NCBI RefSeq assembly: GCF_900157385.1
Contig: NZ_LT717697.1
Span: forward strand, 186,001 to 250,000
Direction: 5' to 3'
Length of the DNA: 64,000 nt
From: Mycobacterium terramassiliense
Lineage (GTDB): Bacteria > Actinomycetota > Actinomycetes > Mycobacteriales > Mycobacteriaceae
The position numbers and the translations under genes were made by a program. Shown here piece by piece: positions 55,596-64,000 of the stretch (position 1 is its first letter; each line of letters opens with the position of its first letter). The notes below the pieces were generated by a model, which made no database searches, was not told the origin of the DNA, and worked only from the letters and a program-made list of their open reading frames with translations.

Positions 55596-56342
55596 TCACG
55601 CGTCGCGGCGGGGCCGGGGATCGTTGGGGTTGCGCGCGCCCGGTTCGGGGTCGTCCCACCACTGCGGTTGCTGCTCGCCGTAGGCGTCGTGCCAGTTCCA
55701 CCAGGCATAGGCGGGGCTCTGCGGGTAGCCGGCCGGGGAATCCTCCCAATCCTCTTGCCGCCCAAGGGCGGTCATGTCGAGGTAACTCCAGGTGGTGCCC
55801 AGCGCCTCGTCGCCGCGGTTGTTGATGAAGTAGGTGCGGAACACCCGGTCGCCGCCGCGGATGAAGGCGTTGGTGCCATGCCACTCGTCGACACCGAAGT
55901 CGCGGTCGAAGTCGTCGGTGATCGTGTACCAGGGCATGTGCCAGCCCATCCGGGCCTTCACCCGGGCGATGTCGGGCTGACCGCCGCGGGAGGCGAACAC
56001 CAACGTGGTGTTGCGGGCATTCAGGTGGGCCAGGTTGCCGATGTGATCGGCGATCATCGAGCAGCCCCGGCAGGCGTGGTCGGGCCACCCTTCCACCCCG
56101 GGTTCGAAGAACGCCCGGTAGACGATCAGCTGGCGGCGGCCGGCGAACAGGTCCAGCAGGGTGACCCTGCCGTCGGGCCCGTCGAATTGGTAGGGCTTGT
56201 CCACCGGCAGCCACGGCATGCGGCGGCGCTGGGCGGCCAGCGCGTCCCGCGCCCGGGAGAGCTCTTTTTCCTTGACCAGCAGCTGCCGGCGCGCCGTCTC
56301 CCAGTCCTGCGCCGATACGAGCGGGGGTGCCTGCATGTTCAT
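55596..56342 (-). CDS. DUF899 (thioredoxin-fold) family protein
   Basis: 248 residues from the ATG at 56342 (MNMQAPPLV), preceded by GAAAGG. DUF899 signature: ARRQLLVKEKELSRARDALAAQRRRMPWL, LIVYRAFFEPG, HACRGCSMIADHIGNLAHLN, and WHGTNAFIRGGDRVFRTYF. The CRGC pair sits where thioredoxin-like proteins have a redox site. Function is unknown; members are often controlled by ECF sigma factors. It is upstream of the ECF gene on the same strand (12 bp). Confidence 0.88.
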   Translation of the reverse strand: MNMQAPPLVSAQDWETARRQLLVKEKELSRARDALAAQRRRMPWLPVDKPYQFDGPDGRVTLLDLFAGRRQLIVYRAFFEPGVEGWPDHACRGCSMIADHIGNLAHLNARNTTLVFASRGGQPDIARVKARMGWHMPWYTITDDFDRDFGVDEWHGTNAFIRGGDRVFRTYFINNRGDEALGTTWSYLDMTALGRQEDWEDSPAGYPQSPAYAWWNWHDAYGEQQPQWWDDPEPGARNPNDPRPRRDA

Positions 56343-56389
56343 CGTTGGCCTTTCGGTTGTGGTGCAGTGTTTTTCGACGCTTGGGTGCG

Positions 56390-57133
56390 TCAGGCGAGCT
56401 GCTGCAGCCCCGCGCCGGTAAGCAGGTAGCCGGGAGCGACGCCGGCGGTGTCCGCCCGCGCCAGTTCGAGGACGGCCGCACCGGCCGATTCCGGGCTGAG
56501 CGGTTCGCCGAGCTGCCTGACATATTCCTCCTCGGATTGACCATTGCGGGCCGCGTAGGCCCGCACGGCGGGGCGGCCGAGGTCGGTCAACGGAGTGATC
56601 CGCGGCAACACCGCGGTGAAGGTGATGCCGAGTCCCGCGCGGTCGGCCTCCTCTTGGGCGTAGCCGCTGATGAAGCGTTGGGTGGCTTTGGCGCCGGCGT
56701 ACCCGCCGCTGAGCGGCGAGCCGGCCAGCGCGGCGCCGCTGCTGACGACCACCACCGTGCTGCCGGGCCGCAGCGGTCTGAGCAGGGCCTCCCGCAGCCA
56801 ATGAAAGGCGATACGCACGTCGGTGTTCCAGTTGGCCGAGAACGTCTCCCAGGTGTGGTGCTGCAGAGGGCGAATCAGTGGGGTTGCCCCGGCCACCAAC
56901 ACAAGCAGCTGCGGATCGTATCGGTCCAGAAGGCTGCCCGGCACCGAGGAGTCGGCGGCGTCGGCGACGACCGCCTGAATGCTGCCGGCGCCGCCGGGCT
57001 CGGGAAACGTGGTGGCGCTGCGGGACAACGCGATCACGGAGGCGCCTGCCGCGGCCGTAGCCAGTGCGATGCCCCGCCCCAGGCCGCGGCTGGCGCCGAC
57101 GACGAGTGCGGTCTTGCCGGATAGGTCGTTCAT
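56390..57133 (-). CDS. Short-chain dehydrogenase/reductase
   Basis: 247 residues from the ATG at 57133. SDR: VVGASRGLGRGIALATAAAG, LVAGATP, the Ser in VVVSSGAAL, Tyr-x3-Lys in YAGAKATQ. It opens with an ATG inside the stop of the upstream SDR (ATGA), so both are translated together. The substrate is unknown. Confidence 0.9.
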   Translation of the reverse strand: MNDLSGKTALVVGASRGLGRGIALATAAAGASVIALSRSATTFPEPGGAGSIQAVVADAADSSVPGSLLDRYDPQLLVLVAGATPLIRPLQHHTWETFSANWNTDVRIAFHWLREALLRPLRPGSTVVVVSSGAALAGSPLSGGYAGAKATQRFISGYAQEEADRAGLGITFTAVLPRITPLTDLGRPAVRAYAARNGQSEEEYVRQLGEPLSPESAGAAVLELARADTAGVAPGYLLTGAGLQQLA

Positions 57134-57882
57134 GGTGTGCTCCTGGTTGGTGATCGGTGGGCCATCGGTGCCGCGGCGACGAGCTCGGCGAACTGACGCT
57201 CCAGCGCCTTGGTCGGGCTGCTGGTCCACCCCCGTGCGAGCGATTGCGACACGGGGTCGGGGAAGATGTCCTGCTCGTCGCGCGCGAGGGCGTCGAAGAT
57301 GGCCGACGCCACGGATCGCGGGGTCGATTTCGGGATGTCGAGCTCGCGGGTCATGTCGGTGTCCACGGGGCCGGTCAGGACGGCGTGGACGCGCACGCCC
57401 TCCGGCGCGAGGAACGCGCGCAGCGACATCGTGAGGTTGAACGCGGCCGCCTTCGAAATCGAGTACGCGGGGATGAGCGGCAGCGGCGCCAGCGCGTTGA
57501 TCGACAGGTTGTTGACCACCGCTCCGCTCGAGCGCATCAGCATCGGCAGGAATGCGCGCGTGACCGCGTGCGTGCCGAACAGGTTGACGGCAAGGTGCCG
57601 CTCGAGGACCGAGGGATCGTTCAGGTCGTCGTAGCGCGCGATGCCCGCGTTGTTGATCAGCACGTCGAGCGATTCGACCGCGCCGACGGCGTCGTGGATC
57701 TGCGCACGATTCGTCACGTCCAGTGCCACCGGCACGACGCGCTCGTCCGGTGCGGTAAAACGATCCCGGGTGCCGGCGTAAACCCGCCGCGCCCCTCGGT
57801 GCAGCGCCTCGTCCACGAGCGCCCGGCCGATGCCGCGGTTGGCGCCCGTGATCAAGACTGCCTTGTCGGCGATCTCACTCAC
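57130..57882 (-). CDS. Short-chain dehydrogenase/reductase
   Basis: 250 residues from a GTG at 57882, with GGGAAGGGG upstream. SDR motifs: VLITGANRGIGRALVDEA, NNAGIA, the Ser in NNLSINAL, Tyr-x3-Lys in YSISKAAAF. First gene of a coupled SDR pair. An intrinsic-terminator-like hairpin lies in its leader at 57903-57929. An ATG-initiated frame upstream (MNFGVEDCLYVYPSD, in frame) runs through that hairpin into the gene and could be a longer start or a leader peptide. Confidence 0.88.
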   Translation of the reverse strand: MSEIADKAVLITGANRGIGRALVDEALHRGARRVYAGTRDRFTAPDERVVPVALDVTNRAQIHDAVGAVESLDVLINNAGIARYDDLNDPSVLERHLAVNLFGTHAVTRAFLPMLMRSSGAVVNNLSINALAPLPLIPAYSISKAAAFNLTMSLRAFLAPEGVRVHAVLTGPVDTDMTRELDIPKSTPRSVASAIFDALARDEQDIFPDPVSQSLARGWTSSPTKALERQFAELVAAAPMAHRSPTRSTP

Positions 57883-57902
57883 GACAAACCCCTTCCCAAA
57901 CC

Positions 57903-57929
57903 AAAAGCCCCCGCGGGAGGCGCGGGGGC
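57903..57929 (-). terminator. Terminator/attenuator-like hairpin in the SDR leader
   Basis: On the minus strand a 9-bp GC stem (GCCCCCGCG with CGCGGGGGC, 57907-57929), 5-nt loop, is followed by TTTT, ending 20 bp before the SDR GTG. It could terminate transcription from upstream or attenuate this operon. Confidence 0.6.
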
Positions 57930-58190
57930 GGCTTACGTTGACCCATCGAGCGATCGAGTCCGACGGATACACGTATAGACAATCCTCGACGCCAAAATTC
58001 ATCGCGGGGCGGCGGGCGATCGCCGGCAACCGAGGTTGTCATCGCCGACGAGTCCCTCTGGATTCACCCGGCCTGAATAGATTTGGGGTTGCCTGGAGCC
58101 GGGTTTGCCAGCTGCAGGCTCAAGCTCGAGGACGGCCGCACCGTGACCGCACTCGCAGAAGCTCCATACCCGACGCGTAGGGTACGCGGC

Positions 58191-58658
58191 ATGTCGGGCC
58201 GTAAGTTTTCGTTCGAAATCAACCGCACCAGCAGCGCGCCCGCGGCGACGTTGTTCCGGCTGGTCGCCGACGGCGCCAACTGGTCGAAGTGGGCCAAGCC
58301 CATCGTTCTTCAGTCGAGTTGGACGCGCCAGGGGGATCCGGCGCCGGGCGGCGTCGGGGCCGTCCGCAAGGTCGGGATGTGGCCGCTGCTCGTGCAGGAG
58401 GAAACCGTCGCCTACGAGCAGGACCGCCGGCACGCCTACAAGCTGGTCGGGCCGCCCAGCCCCGCCAAGGATTACTTCGGCGAGGTGGTCTTCACCCCGA
58501 ATCAGTCGGGCGGCACCGACATCCGCTGGACGGGCGAGTTCGTCGAAGGAGTCCGCGGAACGGGTCCGGTGATGCGGGCCGCGATGGGCGGGGCGGTCCG
58601 GTTCTTCTCGGGCCGGCTGGTGCAGGCGGCCGAGCGCCAGTCGGCCGGCGACAGGTAG
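58191..58658 (+). CDS. SRPBCC family protein
   Basis: 155 residues from the ATG at 58191. Polyketide-cyclase-like START fold: FEINRTSSAPAATLFRLVAD, PGGVGAVRKVG, YKLVGPPSPAKDY, TDIRWTGEF. The ligand is unknown. It is divergent from the SDR pair (about 300 bp between starts) and abuts the Q-rich protein gene tail to tail. Confidence 0.88.
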   Translation: MSGRKFSFEINRTSSAPAATLFRLVADGANWSKWAKPIVLQSSWTRQGDPAPGGVGAVRKVGMWPLLVQEETVAYEQDRRHAYKLVGPPSPAKDYFGEVVFTPNQSGGTDIRWTGEFVEGVRGTGPVMRAAMGGAVRFFSGRLVQAAERQSAGDR

Positions 58659-58979
58659 CTACGGGCCGGGGTGATCCTCGACCCATTGACCTTGCTGCTC
58701 GGCTTGCTGAGCCTGCTGTTGAGCCTGTTCGTTTTGTTCCTCGGCCTGTTGCATGGACTGCTGCAGCTGTTGCTGCGCCAGCTGTTGCTGCAACTGGGCC
58801 TGGTCGTCGCCGTCGTCGGCGGCGAATCCCCCGACGGGGCCGCTGGCGGGAGCGGCCACGGCCACGTCGGGGTGCGCCGTGCCGAAGAGCGCGAGCGTCG
58901 CAAGGGCCGCGGCCCCGGCGAAAATCAGTTGGAGGCGCTGCCATTGCCGACGCGGCGTGCCGACTTCCCGGATTGTCAT
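58659..58979 (-). CDS. Exported Gln-rich small protein
   Basis: 106 residues. N-terminal signal or anchor (LQLIFAGAAALATLALFGTA), then a low-complexity Gln/Glu/Ala coil (AQLQQQLAQQQLQQSMQQAE). No known domain. It starts directly at the end of the SRPBCC gene on the other strand. Function unknown. Confidence 0.75.
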   Translation of the reverse strand: MTIREVGTPRRQWQRLQLIFAGAAALATLALFGTAHPDVAVAAPASGPVGGFAADDGDDQAQLQQQLAQQQLQQSMQQAEEQNEQAQQQAQQAEQQGQWVEDHPGP

Positions 58980-59089
58980 GCACTGAGGTTTGCGCCCGTG
59001 ACTAGCTGCGAGCTGAGAAGCCGCTGTCGCCGCAATATGAGATCACCCGCGCGGGGGCGGCCGCACGCGGTGGTTCGGCCCTTGAGCCG

Positions 59090-60253
59090 CTACTTCGAAC
59101 CGACCTCGTCCTGATACTTCTTGGCCATGTGCTCGACGGCCTGCAGCTGGGACTGCGCCAGGTCGTCGCGCACCTGCCCGGCCCGCGCCGCGGCGTCCAG
59201 CGTCGGCTGCGCCAGGCCCTGGAAGTGGGGCATGACCTCGGCGGCGAACAGTTCGGCCGATCGCTTGGTGGCCGCGGGATTCGCCCACTCGTGGCCCATC
59301 TGCAGGAAGCAGCCGAAGCCGCCGGACTGATCCCACAGCCGTTGCACCTGGGCGCGGGCCCGCTCGGGCGTGCCGATGACGCCCGCCCCGTTGTCGTTGA
59401 TGATGTCGATCATCTCGTCGAGCTGTTCGCCCGGCATGGTCATCTGGGGGAAGGCCGCCACCTTCTGGAAGTAGTTGAACCACGACTCGATGCCGAATTT
59501 CACGTCGGCGCGGGCCTGTTCGTCGGTCTCGGCGATGTGCATCGGCCCGACCAGGCTCCAGTCCTTGCGATCGACCTGCGTGCCGAATGCCGCGGCGCGC
59601 TCCTCGACGATGTTCCAGTGATAGGACAGCGCGTCGAAGCCTTCGACAATGAGCGTCGCACCGATGGACAACAGCCCGATGCCGTGCTTTCCGGCCAGCC
59701 GGGCACCGGTCGGCGAGGCGACCGCGGCGACCGCCAGCGGTATCCCGCCTTCGGAGTACGGGGCCAGCTGCAACTTGGCGTCAAAGAGCTGGTGCGTGGG
59801 CGTCTTCGCGCTCACCGTCTCCCCCGCCAGCAACCGAACGACGATGTCGAGGTTGGTCTCGAGAAGCTCGCGCGTGTCGGTCGGATTCAGCCCGATCATC
59901 GAGGAATCCGTGGGCAGTGAACCGGGACCCACCCCGCCGATGATGCGCCCATGGGTGAGGTGATCCAGCAGCATCAACCGATCGGCGACCCAGAGCGGGT
60001 TGTGATACGACAGCGAAATGACCCCGGTGCCAAAACGAATGCGCTTGGCGCGTTCGGCGGCCGCCGCGATGAAGACTTCCGGGGAGCTGATGATCTCGCT
60101 GCCGGCGGAGTGATGCTCGCCGATCCACGCTTCGTCGAAGCCGAGCGCGTCGAGATGTTCGACGAACTCGAGATCGCGTTGCAGCGCAAGGGTGGGGTTG
60201 GTGCCCGCACGGTGGAACGGGGCGATGAAGTATCCAAACCTGAGCTTGGCCAT
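59090..60253 (-). CDS. LLM-class flavin-dependent oxidoreductase
   Basis: 387 residues from the ATG at 60253, RBS AAGGGG. Luciferase-like TIM barrel: RFGYFIAPFHRAGTNPTLA, EAWIGEHHSAGSEIISSP, RIRFGTGVISLSYHNPLWVA, GRIIGGVGPGS. These bind FMN or F420; EHHSAGSE resembles alkanal/limonene-type monooxygenases. Mycobacteria have many such paralogues. Substrate unknown. It stands alone. Confidence 0.9.
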   Translation of the reverse strand: MAKLRFGYFIAPFHRAGTNPTLALQRDLEFVEHLDALGFDEAWIGEHHSAGSEIISSPEVFIAAAAERAKRIRFGTGVISLSYHNPLWVADRLMLLDHLTHGRIIGGVGPGSLPTDSSMIGLNPTDTRELLETNLDIVVRLLAGETVSAKTPTHQLFDAKLQLAPYSEGGIPLAVAAVASPTGARLAGKHGIGLLSIGATLIVEGFDALSYHWNIVEERAAAFGTQVDRKDWSLVGPMHIAETDEQARADVKFGIESWFNYFQKVAAFPQMTMPGEQLDEMIDIINDNGAGVIGTPERARAQVQRLWDQSGGFGCFLQMGHEWANPAATKRSAELFAAEVMPHFQGLAQPTLDAAARAGQVRDDLAQSQLQAVEHMAKKYQDEVGSK

Positions 60254-60406
60254 GGTGTCCCCTTGCAGTCGAGTTGCGGAGAACCATAACTCAACTCCCG
60301 TTTGGGTTAGGCCAAAAGGGACGACCCACAACGCTGCTCAGCCGGTGGGGCCAGATTCACGTGGCCCCACCGGCTATCGGAGCAAGTCGTCATCGACGGT
60401 GAGCGA

Positions 60407-60709
60407 TCAGTAGCCGCCGCAGAGGTTGCCGACGCACCCGCCGCCGCCGCCCGGTCCACCGCCGCCGCCCCCGGCGGACCCACCGGGTGCTGTGGACGGC
60501 GCGACGCTCGACGTGGGAGTGGTGGTGGTCGACCCGCCGCCCCCACCGGGTGCTGTGGACGGCGCGACGCTCGACGTGGGAGTGGTGGTGGTCGACGGCG
60601 TCGTGCTGCTGCTGCTCGGCCCCTTGTTGCCGCCGCCGCATCCGACCGCCAACACGAGCATCGCCGAACCGCCCAACAGCGCGACGGCGTTCCTGGCTCC
60701 TGATCTCAT
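60407..60709 (-). CDS. Small Thr/Ser/Gly-rich lipoprotein with internal repeat
   Basis: 100 residues from the ATG at 60709. Lipobox LAVGC ends a short signal (NAVALLGGSAMLVLAVGC). The mature part is low complexity with two copies of a 21-residue unit (TTTTPTSSVAPSTAPGG...) and a Gly-rich end with a Cys pair (GGGGCVGNLCGGY). It is exported and probably lipid-anchored; function unknown. Confidence 0.75.
   Translation of the reverse strand: MRSGARNAVALLGGSAMLVLAVGCGGGNKGPSSSSTTPSTTTTPTSSVAPSTAPGGGGGSTTTTPTSSVAPSTAPGGSAGGGGGGPGGGGGCVGNLCGGY
60479..60596. repeat. Two near-perfect 55-bp repeats, 63-bp period
   Basis: Copies at 60479-60533 and 60542-60596, both starting CCACCGGGTGCTGTGG. Period 63 bp, exactly 21 codons, so copy number can change without breaking the frame. 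Confidence 0.85.
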
Positions 60710-60869
60710 CGCTTCCCCAATCCCCTCGCACCACTGGTTTGCAGTCCACTTCTCCGTACCCGGGCACGCGCGGCGGCAAACGGGTGGAAACACCGCCGAT
60801 GGCGACGGCGGCCCGGAATGCACGGGGCCGCCGGATCGAGCGATCCAGCGGCTGCCGGGGATTCGGGGC

Positions 60870-61076
60870 CTAGCAGTTCGAGCCGGAAATGCAGCCGGTC
60901 AGGGTCGCCGCATGGACCCCGGCGTGAGGTGCCGGAGCCGGCGCGACGGACGACGGCTGGGTCGTCGTCGATGCGCTGCCCACCGGGCCGATGCCTACGC
61001 CACCGAATCCGACCGTCACAGCGACCGCAGCCGCGCCGCCGAACATCGCGATGGCCGCCTTAGTTGGTGCCTTCAT
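60870..61076 (-). CDS. Small exported hypothetical protein
   Basis: 68 residues from the ATG at 61076, with GAGAGGAG upstream at good spacing. Signal-like MKAPTKAAIAMFGGAAAVAV, then a Pro/Ala/Ser-rich part ending TGCISGSNC with two Cys. Function unknown. Confidence 0.7.
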   Translation of the reverse strand: MKAPTKAAIAMFGGAAAVAVTVGFGGVGIGPVGSASTTTQPSSVAPAPAPHAGVHAATLTGCISGSNC

Positions 61077-61452
61077 CAGCCACTCCTCTCAACGTGGAGT
61101 AATACCGCAATTATACACCTATGCAACTATTGCTAGGGCGAAGGTTTCGTCCGGTTGCGGCCGCCCCTCTCGGACACTGGCGAATCGCGCTTGCAAACAA
61201 TCTCCGAGTAATTGACGCTGATCGCGCGAATTCGAGAGGCTTGGCTCCGTGTAAACAAATTTTACAGGACGACCGATATATAATCACGGTTATATAACGA
61301 TTAGATATTTATTTAATAACGTGCCTCGTCTGCCAGGGCCAATGCGCTTAGCGTATGCGCAACCAAAAGCTCTCTGACGACGGGCCGGGCTCGGCCGTCG
61401 CCATATTGCCGTGCGCTTCGTTGTCCCGATCCGACGGGAAAGGATGAAATAA
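61077..61452. promoter_or_regulatory. AT-rich upstream region of the PPE-MPTR gene
   Basis: About 375 bp without a gene, strongly AT-rich near 61250-61320, with the perfect palindrome GTTATATAAC at 61289-61298. It probably holds the PPE promoter. The purine-rich AAAGGATG just precedes the start. Confidence 0.45.
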
Positions 61453-64000
61453 ATGAGCTTCTTAGTGCTGCCGCCGGAGGTCAACTCGGCCAACCTGTTC
61501 ACCGGTGTGGGGTCGGCGCCGATGTTGGCCGCAGCGACGGCGTGGGACGGCCTGGCCGCCGAGTTGGCCGCGGCCGGAGCCTCCTTCGGGGCGGTCACGT
61601 CCGGGCTCGCAGACGGCGCGTGGCAGGGCGCGTCATCGGCAGCGATGACGGCCGCGGCCAGTCCGCACGCGAGCTGGCTAGCCTCGGCGGCAACCGGCGC
61701 CGAGCGGGCGGCCGCGCAGGCCCGGGCAATCGCGAACGGGTTCGAGTCGGCACAGGCGGCGATGGTGCAGCCAGCTCTGGTGGCGGCCAACCGTTCTCAG
61801 TTGGTGACGTTGGTGATGTCGAACCTTTTCGGGCAAAACGCGCACGCGATCGCGATCGCCGAGGGCGAATACGAGCAGATGTGGGCCCACGCGGTAGCCA
61901 CCATGTCCAACTACCACGCCGAGGCGTCGGAGGCCGTCGCGGCCCTGGCGCCGTTCACTCGGCCGCCGGGCGCAAATGCGGCCGCCGCCACGCCCAAGAC
62001 GACCACTCTCAATCTGGGCCTCGCCAACGTCGGCGGGGGCAACGTGGGCAACGCCAACGTGGGCCTTGGCAACCTCGGCGGAGCCAACCTGGGCGATTCC
62101 AACGGCGGCTTCGGAAACTCCGGCAACTCCAACGTCGGCCTCGGCAACCTGGGGTTCGGCAACGTCGGCGTCGGCAACGCGGGCGCCGGCAACTTCGGTG
62201 TCGGGAACGCCGGCAGCGCCAACCTGGGAATCGGGAACACCGGCAACAACAACCTCGGCATCGGTCTCACGGGCAACAACCGGATCGGCATCGGCAACAC
62301 CTACATCGGCCTTGGGCCCGCGGGCATCGACCAGTTCAACATCGGCGGCCTCAATTCGGGCAGCGGCAACCTCGGCTTGTTCAACTCCGGGACTGGAAAC
62401 ATCGGTTTCTTCAACTCCGGCACGGGAAACTTCGGCATCGGGAACTCCGGCAGCTATAACACCGGCATCGGCAACTCGGGCATGGCCAACACGGGCTTTT
62501 TCAATGCGGGCTCGGTCAACACCGGCGTGTTCGACGCAGGCTTGGCCAACACCGGCACCCTGGACACCGGGAACTACAACAGCGGCAATTTCAACCCGGG
62601 CGCGTCCAACACCGGAAGCTTCAACACGGGTAGCGCAAACACCGGCTTCTTCAATACCGGCAACGTCAACACCGGTGCCTTCAACACCGGCAACATGAAT
62701 AACGGCCTATACAACGGCGGCGATCTGAATACCGGCGTCCTCTACCGGGGCATCGGCCAGGGCGGACTCCACTGGGCGTTCACGACGCCCGACCTGACGC
62801 TGCCGCCGCTCGAAGTACCCGGAATATCCATTCCCGCATTCAATCTGCCCGCCATCAGCCTCCCGCCCATCACCATTCCGGCGTTGCAGTCGCCGCCGAA
62901 CGTAACGGTAGGCGCGTTTAGTTTGCCCGAGATTACGTTGCCGTCGTTTACTTTTCCGGCGTTGACGTCGCCGGCGAATGTTGCGGTGGGTGGGTTTAGT
63001 TTACCGGAGATTACGTTGCCGTCGTTTACTTTTCCGGCGTTGACGTCGCCGGCGAATGTTGCGGTGGGTGGGTTTAGTTTGCCGGAGATTACGTTGCCGC
63101 CGTTGACGATTCCGCCGCTTGTCTCGCCGGCTGGCGTGACCGTGGGAGGATTCAGCCTGCCCACGATACAAACTCCATCAATTACGATAAACGGGATAAC
63201 CACAGCCCCATTCACTACTCCACGAATACTCACGACAATCACCCTCGGATATTTCGGCCTGCCCGAGATTGAAATCGACAACATTCACATATTTATTCCC
63301 AACAATATTACTTTCTTGCAAACGGGTGTCAGCGGGCTGTACCCCATGATCGGTGGTAACTACATCTCCGGCTTCGACATCAACGGAAATCCCATTTACT
63401 CAGGGGCGCCCGATGCATATATTACGATCGGCGGCGGTCACGTCAGCGGATTTTATTTTCCCGTGGCCATAGAGTCGTTCACCTTCCCGGCATTGAACCT
63501 GCCGGCTATCACCATCCCCAGCGTCACCATCGACCCCATCGCCCTGAGTGGCTTTACCCTGCCGCAGGTCTCCACCCCCGCGGTGACGACGACGCCGTAC
63601 ACGGTGCCCTCGATCGGGTTGAGTGGGTTCACGTTGCCGCAGGTCTCCACCCCCGCGGTCACCACGACGCCGTACACGGTGCCGTCGATCGGGTTGGGTG
63701 GGTTCACGTTGCCGCAGGTGAGCTCTCCGGCGGTGACGACGACGCCTTACACGGTGCCCTCGATCGGGTTGGGCGGGTTTACCCTCCCCCAGGTCAGCGT
63801 CCCTCCGGTCACGACGCAGCCCTTCACCGTCCCGCCGGTCGGGCTCGGCAGCTTCACCACCCCGGCGCTCACTGTCCCGAGCATCCACCTGCCCAGCACC
63901 ACCATCGTGGGCATCGACATCCCGTCGGCCCCGGGCTTCTTCAACTCGAGCACCGCTCCGTCCTCGGGGTTCTTCAACACGGGAGCCGGCGGCGACTCGG
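61453..64000 (+). CDS. PPE-MPTR family protein, 3'-truncated by window edge
   Basis: Open frame from the ATG at 61453 to the window end (849 codons without a stop). PPE domain: [20 protein letters not shown] ... [12 protein letters not shown] ... [20 protein letters not shown]. From ~residue 180 it becomes MPTR repeats (NxGxGN-type pentapeptides: [15 protein letters not shown] etc.), then longer beta-strand repeats of 26 and 25 residues ([37 protein letters not shown]). PPE-MPTR proteins are large ESX-5-secreted surface proteins. The C-terminus is not in the window. Confidence 0.93.
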   Translation, partial: MSFLVLPPEVNSANLFTGVGSAPMLAAATAWDGLAAELAAAGASFGAVTSGLADGAWQGASSAAMTAAASPHASWLASAATGAERAAAQARAIANGFESAQAAMVQPALVAANRSQLVTLVMSNLFGQNAHAIAIAEGEYEQMWAHAVATMSNYHAEASEAVAALAPFTRPPGANAAAATPKTTTLNLGLANVGGGNVGNANVGLGNLGGANLGDSNGGFGNSGNSNVGLGNLGFGNVGVGNAGAGNFGVGNAGSANLGIGNTGNNNLGIGLTGNNRIGIGNTYIGLGPAGIDQFNIGGLNSGSGNLGLFNSGTGNIGFFNSGTGNFGIGNSGSYNTGIGNSGMANTGFFNAGSVNTGVFDAGLANTGTLDTGNYNSGNFNPGASNTGSFNTGSANTGFFNTGNVNTGAFNTGNMNNGLYNGGDLNTGVLYRGIGQGGLHWAFTTPDLTLPPLEVPGISIPAFNLPAISLPPITIPALQSPPNVTVGAFSLPEITLPSFTFPALTSPANVAVGGFSLPEITLPSFTFPALTSPANVAVGGFSLPEITLPPLTIPPLVSPAGVTVGGFSLPTIQTPSITINGITTAPFTTPRILTTITLGYFGLPEIEIDNIHIFIPNNITFLQTGVSGLYPMIGGNYISGFDINGNPIYSGAPDAYITIGGGHVSGFYFPVAIESFTFPALNLPAITIPSVTIDPIALSGFTLPQVSTPAVTTTPYTVPSIGLSGFTLPQVSTPAVTTTPYTVPSIGLGGFTLPQVSSPAVTTTPYTVPSIGLGGFTLPQVSVPPVTTQPFTVPPVGLGSFTTPALTVPSIHLPSTTIVGIDIPSAPGFFNSSTAPSSGFFNTGAGGDS
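62915..63100. repeat. 78-bp tandem repeat within the PPE-MPTR gene
   Basis: The GATTACGTTG landmark occurs at 62931, 63009 and 63087, an exact 78-bp (26-codon) period; about 2.5 copies, near identical. Codons here are unusually TTT/TTG-rich. Confidence 0.85.
63540..63800. repeat. 75-bp tandem repeat within the PPE-MPTR gene
   Basis: The GCCGCAGGT landmark recurs at 63561, 63636 and 63711, with a diverged copy at 63786: an exact 75-bp (25-codon) period, 3-4 copies. Confidence 0.85.

Noticed and set aside
61990-62740. Short regular repeats looking CRISPR-like
   Set aside because: They encode NxGxGN pentapeptides in frame within a PPE-MPTR gene; no conserved repeat-spacer pattern.

Overview
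This window comes from a slow-growing, non-tuberculous-type Mycobacterium. The DNA is GC-rich, with abundant GTG starts and ATGA/GTGA overlaps. It carries three PPE genes, one PE gene, a furA-katG pair, a tpx gene beside GATase1-AraC and DJ-1/PfpI genes, a fatty acyl-AMP ligase, leucine-carboxyl-methyltransferase-like (LCM) SAM methyltransferases and several LLM/SDR/SnoaL oxidoreductase-type genes. The furA-katG pair and the tpx neighbourhood recall the M. tuberculosis Rv1908-Rv1932 region as I remember it, with much rearranged or extra material. No rRNA, tRNA or CRISPR array was seen.

Layout. 1-9513: partial P450, MOSC protein, small DUF732 secreted protein, a C39-like secreted protein broken by an 8-bp tandem duplication, an SVP-type PPE with a SHOCT-like tail, a methyltransferase, a FAD/Rieske oxidoreductase and an L,D-transpeptidase. 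9628-12439: furA-katG oxidative-stress unit with a recognisable promoter and terminator. 12561-19146: DUF1906 Tat protein, a four-gene glycosyltransferase/methyltransferase/toroid cluster, a cutinase and an ANTAR-GAF regulator. 19876-21371: a PE/PPE pair.

21748-26431 is the most unusual stretch. It is a candidate degraded integrated element bounded by an 18-bp exact direct repeat. The right copy lies 43 bp past a tyrosine-integrase C-terminal remnant. Inside are an IS256-like transposase remnant and one intact, lower-GC two-gene operon: a calcineurin-like metallophosphoesterase with an unassigned C-terminal region, translationally coupled (ATGA) to a small stand-alone RelA/SpoT nucleotidyltransferase-domain protein. 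This looks like an alarmone or nucleotide-based toxin-antitoxin or phage-defence module and is the best candidate for an undescribed system.

26561-46187: metabolic and envelope genes (GH16, two LCM methyltransferases, quinone-type oxidoreductase, cycA, acyltransferase/methyltransferase pair divergent from a TetR regulator, NYN protein, nitronate monooxygenase, tpx, and a tight ArsR operon). 46192-60253: P-type ATPase, SnoaL/SDR genes, FAAL, an ECF sigma factor with SnoaL-like tail and its neighbours, an SDR pair preceded by a terminator-like hairpin in its leader, and an LLM oxidoreductase. 60407-64000: two small exported proteins and the 5' part of a large PPE-MPTR gene that runs off the window.
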